Assembly (NCBI RefSeq): GCF_014698445.1 | Contig: NZ_JACJSZ010000027.1 | Coordinates: 1-42,921, forward strand | Direction: 5' to 3' | Source of the DNA: Microcystis elabens FACHB-917 | GTDB lineage: Bacteria > Cyanobacteriota > Cyanobacteriia > PCC-6307 > Cyanobiaceae | DNA length: 42,921 bases | Shown: piece after piece, positions 26,831-36,086 of the stretch | How the letters are laid out: every line of letters starts with the position of its first letter | Numbering within the stretch: position 1 is the stretch's first letter | Program-made: the position numbers and the translations under genes | The notes under the pieces: generated by a model | Seen by the model: only the letters and a program-made list of their open reading frames with translations | Told to the model about the DNA's origin: nothing | The model's database searches: none

Positions 26831-27637
26831 TCAGTCGTCCTCCCTGGCGCGCACGTGAAGGCTCCGTTGATGGCTCCCGGGAACTGCTCGCTCCTCCATC
26901 GCGAAGAGGGCGGGGCAGCCGCGCACCAGGTCGGAGAGCTTGCGGAAACCATAGAGGCGGGTGTCGAAATCGGGCTGGATCTTTTGCAGGTAGCTGCCGA
27001 AGGTGCCCAGGTGCGCCCATCCCGAATCATCCGCCGAGCGGTCCAGGGCCTCCATCAGGAACTCGACCGGGATGGCGGGATGGTCGGCAGGGGCTTCGGA
27101 GACGCGGGCGGGACGGGACTCCCCGGCCCCGGCGCCGCTGTCCCCCTGGCGGGAGGCCGTCCGCAGCACCTCGGTGAGCAGGAATTTGTAGCAGGCATTT
27201 CGGAAGGCGGCCGGGGTCTTTTCCTCGCCGAAGCCGTACACCAGCAGGCCCTCCTCCCGCAGACGGACCGCCAGGCCGGTGAAATCGCTGTCGCTGGTCA
27301 CCAGGCAGAAGCCATCGAAGCGCCGGGTGTAGAGCAGATCCATCGCGTCGATGATCAGGGCGCTGTCGGTGGCGTTCTTGCCGGCGGTGTAGGCGAACTG
27401 CTGCACCGGCTTGATCGAGAACCGGTTGAGCAGGACCTTCCAGGAGGCGCTCTGGGTGGAGGTGAAATCGCCGTAGATGCGCCGCACGCTCGCCTCGCCG
27501 AAGCGTGCCACCTCCTCCAGCACCGCTTCGATCACTGCCGCCCGGGCGTTGTCGGCGTCGATCAGCACCGCCAGGCGCCGGGCCGTGTCCTCGGAGGGGT
27601 CGCCGGCCGGGCGCTGCTCAGCCGATGGTGATGCCAT
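26831..27637 (-). CDS. NYN-domain (LabA/DUF88-like) RNase-like protein with LOTUS-like C-terminus
   Basis: 268 residues. The NYN domain has LAVLIDADNARAAVIEAVLE, SVRRIYGDFTS, AYTAGKNATDSALIIDAMDL and FCLVTSDSDFTGLAVRLREE, with the Asp set of PIN-like nucleases. After a linker the C-terminus (SGWAHLGTFGSYLQKIQPDF, LYGFRKLSDLVRG) looks like an OST-HTH/LOTUS RNA-binding domain, a common pairing. LabA-type proteins affect circadian output in cyanobacteria, but this assignment is only family-level. Confidence 0.85.
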   Translation of the reverse strand: MASPSAEQRPAGDPSEDTARRLAVLIDADNARAAVIEAVLEEVARFGEASVRRIYGDFTSTQSASWKVLLNRFSIKPVQQFAYTAGKNATDSALIIDAMDLLYTRRFDGFCLVTSDSDFTGLAVRLREEGLLVYGFGEEKTPAAFRNACYKFLLTEVLRTASRQGDSGAGAGESRPARVSEAPADHPAIPVEFLMEALDRSADDSGWAHLGTFGSYLQKIQPDFDTRLYGFRKLSDLVRGCPALFAMEERAVPGSHQRSLHVRAREDD

Positions 27638-27723
27638 CCCATGGGCCCCGGAGGCCTCCTGAACCTACCGGTGCCGCGCCCGCGTGTCCCCGGATGCCGT
27701 CGTCGCAAGGAGCCGCCGGGAGA

Positions 27724-28758
27724 ATGGCCACCATGCTCGTGCCCCTGATCGCCGCCGCCCCCCCGCCCCTGCTGTCCTGCCCGGCTGCGGCGGGTGTGGA
27801 GGTGGCGAGCTGGGAGGTGGTGGCCAGCGCCAGCCTGCCGCGCAGCGGGCCGGACGGGGAGCCGTCGGGCGGCTTCTCGGCTGCCAGCTACGACACCCGC
27901 AGCGACGTCCTGCTGCTGCTCAGCGATGCCCCCCGGGGCAGCGTGGCCGCCTGGAGCGGCGTCCGTCGCCTGGGCCAGGTGCCGCTGCGGCCCCTGTTCC
28001 GGCTGGAGCTGAAGGGATCACCGCAGGTCCCGTTGCCGGCGGAGATCGATGCCGAAGGGCTGGTGGTGCTCGGCGAGCGGCTCTGGGTGGCCAGCGAGGG
28101 GCGCCGCAGCAGCGCCCGGCCCCCCCAGCTGCTGTCCTTCGAGCGCAGCAACGGCGTGCTGCGCCAGGCCCTCCCCGTGCCGGCCGACTGGCAGCCGGCC
28201 CCGGGACAGGGGCTCGCCACCAACCAGGGGCCGGAATCCCTGGCCCTGCTGCGCCGCCCCGGTCAGGGGGACGTGCTGCTGATGGCCTCGGAATCGGCAC
28301 TGCTGCAGGACCCGCCGGGCCAGGTGAGGCTGCTCGGCTGGTCGCTGCAGCCCCAGGGGCCGACGGCCCGACCCCTGGCCCGGCTGGCCATCCCCACCGG
28401 GGAAGGCTGGGGACTGACCGATCTGCTGGTGGTCGATGGGGCCGGACCGGCTCCAGGCCTGCTCGGCCTGCTGCGGCGCTACGAGGCTCCCGACCGCTGG
28501 CACATCCGGCTGGCCCACTATCCGCTTCCCGGGGACCGGGCCGATCCGGCGGTGGTGCTGGAGCCGATCCGCCAGTGGGATCTGATCGCGGCCGGCCTCC
28601 CCTCCGACAACTGGGAAGCCATGACCCCGGGGCCTGTCCAGGCCGATGGCCGCCCCAGCCTGCTGCTGGCAGCTGACGACAACTTCAGCGCCCTCCAGGA
28701 CAACCGTCTCGCCCTGCTGGCACCCCGCCCCAGCGCACCCTGCCCCCCCCAGCGATGA
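27724..28758 (+). CDS. Exported phytase-like esterase
   Basis: 344 residues. A hydrophobic N-terminus (MLVPLIAAAPPPLLSCPAAA) suggests export. The body has the repeated loops of the 'esterase-like activity of phytase' family: GGFSAASYDTRSDVLLLLSD, VPLPAEIDAEGLVVLGERLW, NQGPESLALL and SDNWEAMTPGPV, including acidic residues typical of calcium-bound beta-propeller phosphoesterases. Its TGA overlaps the ATG of phoX (ATGA), so the two are translated together. This context suggests a role in using organic phosphate. Confidence 0.78.
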   Translation: MATMLVPLIAAAPPPLLSCPAAAGVEVASWEVVASASLPRSGPDGEPSGGFSAASYDTRSDVLLLLSDAPRGSVAAWSGVRRLGQVPLRPLFRLELKGSPQVPLPAEIDAEGLVVLGERLWVASEGRRSSARPPQLLSFERSNGVLRQALPVPADWQPAPGQGLATNQGPESLALLRRPGQGDVLLMASESALLQDPPGQVRLLGWSLQPQGPTARPLARLAIPTGEGWGLTDLLVVDGAGPAPGLLGLLRRYEAPDRWHIRLAHYPLPGDRADPAVVLEPIRQWDLIAAGLPSDNWEAMTPGPVQADGRPSLLLAADDNFSALQDNRLALLAPRPSAPCPPQR

Positions 28759-30962
28759 ACCGACGCGACCTGCTCTCCCTGCTCGGCATCGGGGCCTGCT
28801 CCTTCGCCGGCGTCGCCCTGCCTCCGGCAGCCCCCGGGAGGGCGGCCACCCCCAGGCCCGGGGCCTCCCCGACCCCCGCAGCGGCCCCGCCGGTCTCCCC
28901 CCCCTTTCCGACCGTTCCCACCCCCCTGCCGGTGCCCGGCGACGGACTCGACGCGGCGGAGCAGCGCCGCCGTTACGCCCGCATCGAACTGGAGGACCGG
29001 CTGGTGCTGCCGGACGGCTTCCGCGCCGACCTGGTTGCGGTCTGGGGAGATCCCGTGGCCGAGGGCCGCTTCGGCTTCAACAACGACCACCTCTCCTTCC
29101 TGCCCCTGGAGGCGGACCGGGCCCTGCTGACGGTGAACTTCGAATACATCAGCGCCCGGTCCTGGCGGGAGGGCTACGCCGAGGCGGTGGGCGGCACGCT
29201 CCCCTTCGAGGCCGTGATCGAGGCCCTGACCGCCCGGGGCGGCCGGGTCGATGCCACCGGCCTGGCGGCGGACGACCCGCTGCTGGAGCCCATCCGCCGG
29301 CTGGCGGCGGCGGGGATGGCCGACCTGGGTGTCGGCGTGATCGAGCTGGAGCGACAGCCGGGCGGTCCCTGGCGGCGCCGCCCCGGCGGATTCGATCGGC
29401 GCATCACCGGCCTGAGCGGCTGGCGCGACCCCGCTCGGTGCCTGCGCACCTCGGGGCCGGCGGCGGCCGTGTTCCGCCGCCGGCAGCGGCTCGGCTACGA
29501 CGACGGACTCGGGGACGCCATCATCGGCAGCTTCGCCAACTGCGCCGGCGGCGAGACCCCCTGGGGCACGGTGCTGAGCGCCGAGGAGAACATCCAGAGC
29601 CAGGTGGCCGAGGCCGTCCATGCCGACGGGTCCTCCGTCTCCCCCGCCGCCCGCCCCTTCGCCTACGACGGCCAGCGCCTCGAAGGCCTCGGCAACCCCT
29701 TCGGACTGGCGGGCAACAAGTACGGCTGGATGGTGGAGATCGACCCGCGCCGGCCGGAGCGTCCCGCCGTCAAGCACAGCTGGCTGGGCCGCTTCCGCCA
29801 CGAGGCGGTGGCGGTGAAGGCCGTCGCCGGCCAGCCCCTGATCGTCTATTCCGGCTGCGACCGCCACGGCGGCCACCTCTACCGCTTCGTCAGCGACGCG
29901 CTGATCCGCGATCCGGCCGACCCGGCCAATTCGGAGCTGTTCAGCGCCGGCCGCCTTGAGGTGGCCCGCTTCGATCCGCCCGGCCCGGACGCCGGCGAGG
30001 GCCGGGGCCGCTGGCTGCCCCTGGAGCCCACCACCCCGGTGGCGCCGCTGAACCCCGGCCATTTCGCCCGCTTCGGGGTGGAGCAGGCGGTGCTGCTGCC
30101 CCACAGCGATCGCCGCCGGCCGGGCGCCGAAGCCTTCGCCAGCGACGTGGCCGTGGCAGCGTACCGGCGCCGCTTCGCCACCCTGGCCGACCTCTACCCC
30201 GGGGAGGGGGAGGAGCGGATGGGGGCGATCCTGATCGATGCCCACCTGGCCGCCTGCGCCATCGGCGCCACCCCCGCAGCCCGGCCCGAGGACACGGTGA
30301 TCGATCCGCTCAGCGGCGACCTGCTGATCGCCTTCACCGCCGGTGGCGGCAGCGGCGACGGCCGGGCCGACCCGGCCATCTTCCGCGGGCCAGCCGGCCA
30401 GGCGAGCTGGCCCTACGGCTGGATCATGGGCCTGGCTGACGACGGCCCGACCCGGGCGGGTTCCTTCCGCTGGCGGCTGGTGGCCACCGGCGGGCCCCCC
30501 TGGCAGGGGGGCCTGGGTTTCGCCAATCCCGACAACCTCGCCGTCGACCGGCAGGGAACCATCTGGATGGTCACCGACCGTTCGATGAAGTCGTCCGATC
30601 TCGATCTGTTCGGCAACAACAGCTGCTGGGTGCTGCCGACCCGCGGTCCCCGGGCCGGCGAAGCCTTCTGCTTCGCCACCGGACCGATGGAATGCGAGTT
30701 CTGTGGCCCCTGCTTCGACCGTGAGGAAGCCACCCTGTTCCTGGCGGTGCAGCACCCGGGGGAGGACCACGGCACCCGCCCCTCTCCGGAGGCGCGTGAG
30801 GCCCAGGCCCACCGGCTGGTGGACCGCTCCGGCAGGTCCTTCGAGCAGCTGCGCTGGGTGCCCCAGGGCTCCAACTGGCCCTCCGGCGTCCCCGGCCGGG
30901 CCCCGCGCCCCGGGGTGGTGGCGATCCGGCGGCTGGCGGGCGGGCCGCTGCTGGAGGGCTGA
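28755..30962 (+). CDS. phoX: PhoX-family alkaline phosphatase
   Basis: 735 residues. The N-terminus NRRDLLSLLGIGACSFAGVA is a Tat-like twin-arginine signal, normal for PhoX. Family motifs: FGFNNDHLSFLPLEADRALL, TVNFEYISARSW, FANCAGGETPWGTVLSAEEN, KYGWMVEIDP, DNLAVDRQGTIWMVTDR and CEFCGPCFDREEATLFLAVQ. PhoX is an iron/calcium-dependent periplasmic monoesterase for phosphate scavenging. It is translationally coupled to the phytase-like gene. No clear Pho box was identified upstream of the pair. Confidence 0.9.
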   Translation: MNRRDLLSLLGIGACSFAGVALPPAAPGRAATPRPGASPTPAAAPPVSPPFPTVPTPLPVPGDGLDAAEQRRRYARIELEDRLVLPDGFRADLVAVWGDPVAEGRFGFNNDHLSFLPLEADRALLTVNFEYISARSWREGYAEAVGGTLPFEAVIEALTARGGRVDATGLAADDPLLEPIRRLAAAGMADLGVGVIELERQPGGPWRRRPGGFDRRITGLSGWRDPARCLRTSGPAAAVFRRRQRLGYDDGLGDAIIGSFANCAGGETPWGTVLSAEENIQSQVAEAVHADGSSVSPAARPFAYDGQRLEGLGNPFGLAGNKYGWMVEIDPRRPERPAVKHSWLGRFRHEAVAVKAVAGQPLIVYSGCDRHGGHLYRFVSDALIRDPADPANSELFSAGRLEVARFDPPGPDAGEGRGRWLPLEPTTPVAPLNPGHFARFGVEQAVLLPHSDRRRPGAEAFASDVAVAAYRRRFATLADLYPGEGEERMGAILIDAHLAACAIGATPAARPEDTVIDPLSGDLLIAFTAGGGSGDGRADPAIFRGPAGQASWPYGWIMGLADDGPTRAGSFRWRLVATGGPPWQGGLGFANPDNLAVDRQGTIWMVTDRSMKSSDLDLFGNNSCWVLPTRGPRAGEAFCFATGPMECEFCGPCFDREEATLFLAVQHPGEDHGTRPSPEAREAQAHRLVDRSGRSFEQLRWVPQGSNWPSGVPGRAPRPGVVAIRRLAGGPLLEG

Positions 30963-30974
30963 AGCGGACCGTCC

Positions 30975-31739
30975 TCAGGCGCTGCCGGCGTCAAGGGAAC
31001 GCTCGATCTGATCGAGGGCCTCATCCAGAGGCTCGATCGCGGTCGCCATGGCGGCATCGCTGGCCTCGGTGCTGGGCCACTGGCGATCGATCTGGCGGCG
31101 CAGCTGCTGCAGTCCGCCGTCGATGGCCTCCAGCCGGGTGGACAGGGCCAGAAGCCGGGCCTCCCGCTCGTCCATCCCCTGCCGCGCCGCCTGCAGATTG
31201 CGGCGCAACTGGTCGACCAGCCGTCGGCGCTCCTGGCGGAGGGGCCCCTCCGCCTCCCGTCGCAGGGCCTTCTCCTCCCGCGCCAGGCGTCGCGCCAGGT
31301 CCTCCGGATCGAGGCGCTGCCCTCCGCCGGATTCCAGCAGGGGCCGCCGTTCCTGCAGCCGTTCCGGCAGCTGCTGCAGCCGCTCGCAGCAGAGCTGGAC
31401 ACTGCCCAAAGCCTCCAGATGGCCCGGGTCCGTGAAGCGGGCCAGGGCCTCCTCCCGCAGGCCCAGCGCCGTCACCGCCAGGCCGCCGGCCCGCTCCAGG
31501 ACCTCCTCCAGTCCCGCATCGAGCCGCCGGTCATGGAGCCGCTGGCTGCGGCTGCGCCGTCCGGCCATCCCCGCGCGGGCCAGCAGGGCCGCACAGGCGA
31601 CGCTCAGCCCGACCGCCGCCGCAAGGGCCACCGGAAGGGCCACCCCGGCGGCCCGCACCAGCAGCACCAGGGCGGCACCGCCGACGCAGACCGCCAGGGG
31701 ATGGTCGAGCGGGTTGGCCCAGCCGAACGACGCCGCCAT
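30975..31739 (-). CDS. Two-span membrane protein with long coiled coil
   Basis: 254 residues. Two hydrophobic helices near the N-terminus (LAVCVGGAALVLLVRAAGVA and ALAAAVGLSVACAALLARAG) precede a charged, Arg/Glu/Leu-rich region of about 180 residues predicted as coiled coil (LARRLAREEKALRREAEGPL, LSTRLEAIDGGLQQLRRQID). No family name is assigned. Its ATG overlaps the stop of the VWA lipoprotein gene (TGATG), so the two products are likely made together. The shape recalls XpaC-type partners of TelA-like systems, but this is only analogy. Confidence 0.6.
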   Translation of the reverse strand: MAASFGWANPLDHPLAVCVGGAALVLLVRAAGVALPVALAAAVGLSVACAALLARAGMAGRRSRSQRLHDRRLDAGLEEVLERAGGLAVTALGLREEALARFTDPGHLEALGSVQLCCERLQQLPERLQERRPLLESGGGQRLDPEDLARRLAREEKALRREAEGPLRQERRRLVDQLRRNLQAARQGMDEREARLLALSTRLEAIDGGLQQLRRQIDRQWPSTEASDAAMATAIEPLDEALDQIERSLDAGSA

Positions 31740-33454
31740 CAGAACGCCATCTGCAGATCCTCCATCCGGCGCCGGATGCTGTCAGCCGTGCCGGAGGTGA
31801 AGTCGCCGCCGTTGCTCTCGGCGATGCGGCGCAGCACGTCGGCGTCGAAATCGCCTGCGTTGCCATAGCCCATCGTGAACACACCGATGCGCTCGTCGCT
31901 GGCGAAGCCGCTGCGCCTCAGCTCCCCGCCGAGGGCCTCGAGGGAGAGGCGGGAGCCGTTGTCCTGGCCATCGGTGAGGACCACCACCGCCAGGATCTCC
32001 CCGGGGCGCCGGGTGGAGCGCAGCCAGTCGCGACCCTGCCGGATGGCGTCATAAAGCACGGTGCCGCCCTCCGCCTGCAGCGAGGCGATGAACCGACCGG
32101 CCCGTTCGCCGTCCTGGCCACCCCCCCGCACCACCACCGGGGGGCGCAGCTGGTTGTCGAAATCGAACAGCCCCAGAGTGTCCCGTGGGCCGATCTGGGC
32201 CAGGTAGGCCTGCAGGCTGCGCTGGGCCGCCGGCAGCTTCTCCCCCTTCATCGACCCGGAGCTGTCCACCACCAGGGCCACCCGGGAGGGCTTCTTGGCC
32301 TGGTTGCGCCAGAGGGTGATGATCGCCTCCACCACGTCCGGTTCCGGGGCCCGCAGCGAGTCGTACACGGCCCCGGGGTCGGCGCCGTAGGCCGCGGTGA
32401 CGCGGCTGGGGGGCACCGCCGGATTGGCCGGCCGCAGCCCCTGGTCGGCCGCCAGGCGCTGCACGACCGCACGCTGGAGGCGCTCGATGATCAGCAGGGC
32501 CGCCTGCTTCTCCTGCGGCGACACCCACGGGGCCTCCGGAAGGATCGCCCGCATGGTGCTGGCATAGGTGGCCCGGGGGTACACCGCCTGGAGGGGCTCC
32601 TGGCCCCCCTGGCGGGAGGCGTTCACCGCCACCACCGAGGACTCATAGACCGAACCCACCGAGGCCCAGAAGGGCCCGTTGCGCTGCATGGCCCTGGCGA
32701 GTTCGTCGGTGGAGCTGCCGTAGCGGGTGACGTGGCGCTGGATCGCCGCCACCTGGGCACCGTGGGCCTGGACATCCGCCAGGGTGAGCGCTTCGGGCCG
32801 CTTGCCGGCCACCTCGGCCACCATCGCGACCACGGTCTGGAGTCCGGAGTTGGAACGGGTGGGGGCGGTGTGCACGAAGCGGATCGGCTGGGAGGGTCCG
32901 GCCGGATCCAGCTGGCGATGGTCGCTGCTGCGGGCCAGGGCGGAGAAGGGATCGGGACGGTCGAGCCCCCTGGACAGGGCCGGGGTGGTCATGAACACCA
33001 TCGGGCTGGAGGCCAGGGCTGGCGCGTCGGCCGGCGAAGGGATCAGCTCCCGGGTGGGGGCCAGGCGCTGCAGGCGGTGGCGCAGCAGGTCGTGATAGAT
33101 CTCGCCATCCACCGAAACCAGCGTGGGGATGCGGGGATCGTCGGGCGGCTGGCCGCCCTGGAGCACGCCCCGGGCATGGCTTTCCATCTCGCTGACCACA
33201 TCGCCGCTGCCGGCGGCCCGGCAACGCAGCAGCACAGGGGTGCGGTCGGAGAGCCGTGGCGGCGCCTGGGCGATGGCCTTGGCCGCCTCATGGCAGAAGC
33301 CCTTCAGGGCGCTGCCGACGAGCATCTCCAGCTCCAGCGGCGGCGGCGCCAGCAGCTGGCAGCCGCTCAGCGACAGCCCGAGGAACGCGGTGCCGAGGAG
33401 GACGGAGCCGAGGAGCGCGGATCTGGGGCCGGCCAACCGCAGGGACCGTGCCAT
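31739..33454 (-). CDS. Lipoprotein with substrate-binding-like and VWA domains
   Basis: 571 residues. The signal peptide ends in a lipobox (LLGTAFLGLSLSGC), so it is a predicted lipoprotein. Residues ~30-340 look like a periplasmic solute-binding fold (LEMLVGSALKGFC, RFVHTAPTRSNSGLQTVVAM). From ~390 a von Willebrand A domain follows with an intact MIDAS: RVALVVDSSGSMKGEKL near 396 and AVVVLTDGQDNGSRLSLE, then VFTMGYGN. Such surface proteins bind ligands or metal via the VWA. It overlaps the coiled-coil membrane gene and is divergent from a second binding protein, with which it shares the RSNSG motif. Confidence 0.78.
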   Translation of the reverse strand: MARSLRLAGPRSALLGSVLLGTAFLGLSLSGCQLLAPPPLELEMLVGSALKGFCHEAAKAIAQAPPRLSDRTPVLLRCRAAGSGDVVSEMESHARGVLQGGQPPDDPRIPTLVSVDGEIYHDLLRHRLQRLAPTRELIPSPADAPALASSPMVFMTTPALSRGLDRPDPFSALARSSDHRQLDPAGPSQPIRFVHTAPTRSNSGLQTVVAMVAEVAGKRPEALTLADVQAHGAQVAAIQRHVTRYGSSTDELARAMQRNGPFWASVGSVYESSVVAVNASRQGGQEPLQAVYPRATYASTMRAILPEAPWVSPQEKQAALLIIERLQRAVVQRLAADQGLRPANPAVPPSRVTAAYGADPGAVYDSLRAPEPDVVEAIITLWRNQAKKPSRVALVVDSSGSMKGEKLPAAQRSLQAYLAQIGPRDTLGLFDFDNQLRPPVVVRGGGQDGERAGRFIASLQAEGGTVLYDAIRQGRDWLRSTRRPGEILAVVVLTDGQDNGSRLSLEALGGELRRSGFASDERIGVFTMGYGNAGDFDADVLRRIAESNGGDFTSGTADSIRRRMEDLQMAF

Positions 33455-33545
33455 GGAGCGGCGCTGAACGACACAACCATTCTGCTGGCAGCCGTGGTGG
33501 ACACGGGCGGCGGCGATCAGACTGCAGCCATCCGGACCGCGCCCC
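33455..33545. promoter_or_regulatory. Shared divergent promoter region
   Basis: The 91 bases between the ATG of the VWA lipoprotein (left) and the TTG of the second binding protein (right) must carry both promoters. I do not see clear -35/-10 pairs or an operator palindrome. The arrangement suggests joint control. Confidence 0.4.
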
Positions 33546-34589
33546 TTGGCAGCGACCCTGACCCGCCGACGCCTGCTTTCCCTTCTGATCGCCGGGGCTT
33601 CGGTGGCCCTGGCGACGGCCCCCCTCCCAGGGCTGCGGCGTCCGCTGGTGGTGGTGGTGGGTTCGGAACTGGCCGGCGCCATGGCCGAACTCGAGCCGCT
33701 GTTCGAACGTCGCCAGGGGGGCGTCGACCTGACCTGGAAGGTGCAGGGCTCCCAGGACATGGTCAACCGCGCCCTCGAGGAGGGCCCCGAGCGGCCGCGG
33801 GTGCTGATCCCCGCCAACCGCGATCTGCTCGACCAGCTGGCCGCCGAGCTGCGGGCCCGGGGCGAAGCGCCGGCGTTCCTGCAGCCCCCCGTCCCCGTCG
33901 CCCGCACCCTGCTGGTGGCCGTGGCCTGGCCGGAGCGGGCCCGGCGACTGTTCCCGCAGGGGCGTTTCTCCTGGCCGCGGCTGCAGCGGGCCTCGGCGGC
34001 GGGGCAGTGGCAGGCCGTGGGCGGCCCGGAGAGCTGGGGAAGTTTCGACCTGCGCAGCGCCGATCCGATGCGTTCCAACTCCGGCCAGCTGGCCCTGGCC
34101 CTCTGGTGCCGCGACTGGCCTGGGGGCGTGATGGGCAGCGGTGACGCCGGGGGGTCGTGTGCCGCCGCCCTGCGCCGGGCCGTCTACCGGCCGGCCCGCT
34201 CCACCGACATCCTGCTGCAGGAATTCATCAGCGGCGGCCCCAACGCAGGCGACCTGGCCCTGGTCTACGAGGCCTCGGCCCTGGCGCGCCAGGGGGAGGC
34301 CGAGCGCCGACGGCCGGGGGGGTACGTGCTGCTGTTCCCCGATCCCACCATCGAGACGGTGCTGGCGGCCGCCGTGCTGCGGGGGGAGGCGACCGGGCGG
34401 ACGGAGGACGGGGCGCGTTTCGTGGCGTTCCTGCTTTCGCCCGAGGGGCAGGGGGTGCTCGCCCGCCTGGGATTCCGCGATGCCGGCGGTAGAGGCGGCA
34501 GCCCGGCGGCCCTGGGCGTGAAGCGCCTGTCGCCGCCCTCGCCGGAGCAGCGGGAGGAGATGCTGCGCCTCTGGCAACAGGCCGGCTGA
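33546..34589 (+). CDS. Exported solute-binding-like protein (Tat-type signal)
   Basis: 347 residues from a TTG at 33546. TRRRLLSLLIAGASVALA is a twin-arginine-type signal. The body is a type 2 periplasmic binding fold (PLVVVVGSELAGAMAELEPL, VDLTWKVQGSQDMVNRALEE, FDLRSADPMRSNSGQLALAL, LQEFISGGPNAGDLALVYEA) like the SBP_bac_11 group that accompanies or is fused to VWA domains. The RSNSG motif is shared with the divergent VWA lipoprotein. Ligand unknown, and no ABC permease is adjacent, so a transport role is doubtful. No ATG or GTG fits closer to the signal. Confidence 0.72.
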   Translation: MAATLTRRRLLSLLIAGASVALATAPLPGLRRPLVVVVGSELAGAMAELEPLFERRQGGVDLTWKVQGSQDMVNRALEEGPERPRVLIPANRDLLDQLAAELRARGEAPAFLQPPVPVARTLLVAVAWPERARRLFPQGRFSWPRLQRASAAGQWQAVGGPESWGSFDLRSADPMRSNSGQLALALWCRDWPGGVMGSGDAGGSCAAALRRAVYRPARSTDILLQEFISGGPNAGDLALVYEASALARQGEAERRRPGGYVLLFPDPTIETVLAAAVLRGEATGRTEDGARFVAFLLSPEGQGVLARLGFRDAGGRGGSPAALGVKRLSPPSPEQREEMLRLWQQAG

Positions 34590-34754
34590 GGAGGCGAAGC
34601 CCCCGCCGCGGTGTTCCCGGGCACAGGGTCCCGTGCGCCAGGCCATGGACAGCGGCACCCCATGTCACCGAGGGGAAATGAAGGACAGAACGCGGAATTG
34701 CGGTCTGTTGGCTGATGCTTTCCCAGGCCTATTCAGCGCCGCAGACGTGTCACC
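34590..34754. other. Intergenic gap
   Basis: No gene, RNA or strong terminator was recognised between the binding-protein gene and the phosphoesterase gene. Confidence 0.5.
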
Positions 34755-35954
34755 ATGGCGGCCCAACCTGTCAGCCCACGCCCAGGCGACCCGGTCCCGA
34801 CGACCCGACCATCCCGACAGCCATCCCTGCCAACGGTTGTGCTCACTTGCGACGCCCTGTTCATCTCCGACCTGCATCTGGGCTCGAATCAGTGCGAGGC
34901 CAGCCATCTGGCGGCGTTCCTGGAGTGCATCCGCCCAAGAACGCTCTTTCTGGTGGGCGACATCATCGATCTGCAGGCGATCCGCTTCAACGCCAATGTC
35001 GATGCCTCCTGTCTGACTGATCGGATCGACGCCCTGTTGACCTGTGCCAAGGGAAAATCCCAGGCCCGGGAGCTCCTGCTGGAGGGACGGCTGCTGCGGG
35101 CCTCCCATCGCCGTGTGATCGAGAGGCTCGAGACCCTGCACCGGCATGGGGTAGCGATCGTCTACATCCCCGGCAACCACGACGCCTACCTGCGCCGTCA
35201 CGACGGCCTGGAGCGGACCGGGTTTGCCATCCGCCGGCAGGCCGTCTACCGCACCCCGGCGGGCCAGCGGCTGCTGGTACGCCACGGCGACGAGTACGAC
35301 CGGCTGATCCGCTTCCACACCGACGCCGCCGAAGGTCTGGCCCGCCTGCAGGAGCACTACAGCGCCGGCATCAACGGCCTGCTGTCACCCTTCAGACGCC
35401 CCAGCGGCGCAACGCTGCCGGCGGGGTGGAACGCGGAGGCGATCCTGGAAGGCGCCGTGGACCTGCTCGCCAGCCACCGGGAATGGCCGATCCCGGTGAG
35501 CCGGGGCCTCAACTCGTCCGGCGGCTTTTCGCTGGCCTTCGTGCTCGAGAGCGCCCTGAAGAGCCGCACCGGCCACGACCGGCTGATCAAGCGTGGCATC
35601 ATCCGGCATCTGCAGCGGGAACGGCACGGTCCGGAGCCCCTCGACGGGCTGATCAACGGCCACACCCACATCCCTGAAGCCACCCCTCTGGCGCTGCCGG
35701 GCACCGCCGGCGACGAGCGGGGCCCCTGCCACATCACCTACTACAACACCGGCAGCTGGGCCCGGAGCCAGCGCCGGCTGGGGCGCACGGCGCTGGTGGT
35801 CGACCCCGGCGGCCGTGTGGGAATGGTGCGCTTCGACCGGCGCCGGGGCATCGAGCCCTTCCAGCCCCCCCGTTTCCCGTTCAACACCTATCCGATGCGG
35901 CCCTGTCCGGGCTGCGGCCTGGGGGTGGCGCACCTGGAGACGGTGGACTGCTGA
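34755..35954 (+). CDS. LpxH-like metallophosphoesterase with C-terminal CxxC
   Basis: 399 residues. The metallophosphatase site is complete: ALFISDLHLGSNQ, TLFLVGDIIDLQA, VAIVYIPGNHDAYLRRH, LLVRHGDEYDRL and LINGHTHIPEA. This resembles UDP-2,3-diacylglucosamine diphosphatase-like enzymes, but the long segment between the NHD and GHTH motifs and the Cys-containing tail (YPMRPCPGCGLG, ETVDC) are unlike LpxH of lipid A synthesis. The first ~30 residues are Pro/Arg-rich and unconserved; an in-frame GTG at 34839 could be the true start. Substrate unassigned. Confidence 0.75.
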   Translation: MAAQPVSPRPGDPVPTTRPSRQPSLPTVVLTCDALFISDLHLGSNQCEASHLAAFLECIRPRTLFLVGDIIDLQAIRFNANVDASCLTDRIDALLTCAKGKSQARELLLEGRLLRASHRRVIERLETLHRHGVAIVYIPGNHDAYLRRHDGLERTGFAIRRQAVYRTPAGQRLLVRHGDEYDRLIRFHTDAAEGLARLQEHYSAGINGLLSPFRRPSGATLPAGWNAEAILEGAVDLLASHREWPIPVSRGLNSSGGFSLAFVLESALKSRTGHDRLIKRGIIRHLQRERHGPEPLDGLINGHTHIPEATPLALPGTAGDERGPCHITYYNTGSWARSQRRLGRTALVVDPGGRVGMVRFDRRRGIEPFQPPRFPFNTYPMRPCPGCGLGVAHLETVDC

Positions 35955-36086
35955 GGTCACCGGAATTCCGGACTTTGCACGTAAACATGAATGTATGCGT
36001 TCAGGGGTCGGGACGCCCAGCCGCAGGACTGCACGCTGATCGTGCATCGCTGAGCGATCAAGACGCCGTTCTGGCTGTTGGCGAAT

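Noticed and set aside
28518-30812. 764-residue leftward frame opposite phoX
   Set aside because: Glycine/valine-rich antisense shadow of PhoX with no recognisable domain.
35960-35971. Perfect 12-base palindrome CCGGAATTCCGG just after the phosphoesterase gene
   Set aside because: No loop or T tract; likely a chance palindrome rather than a terminator.
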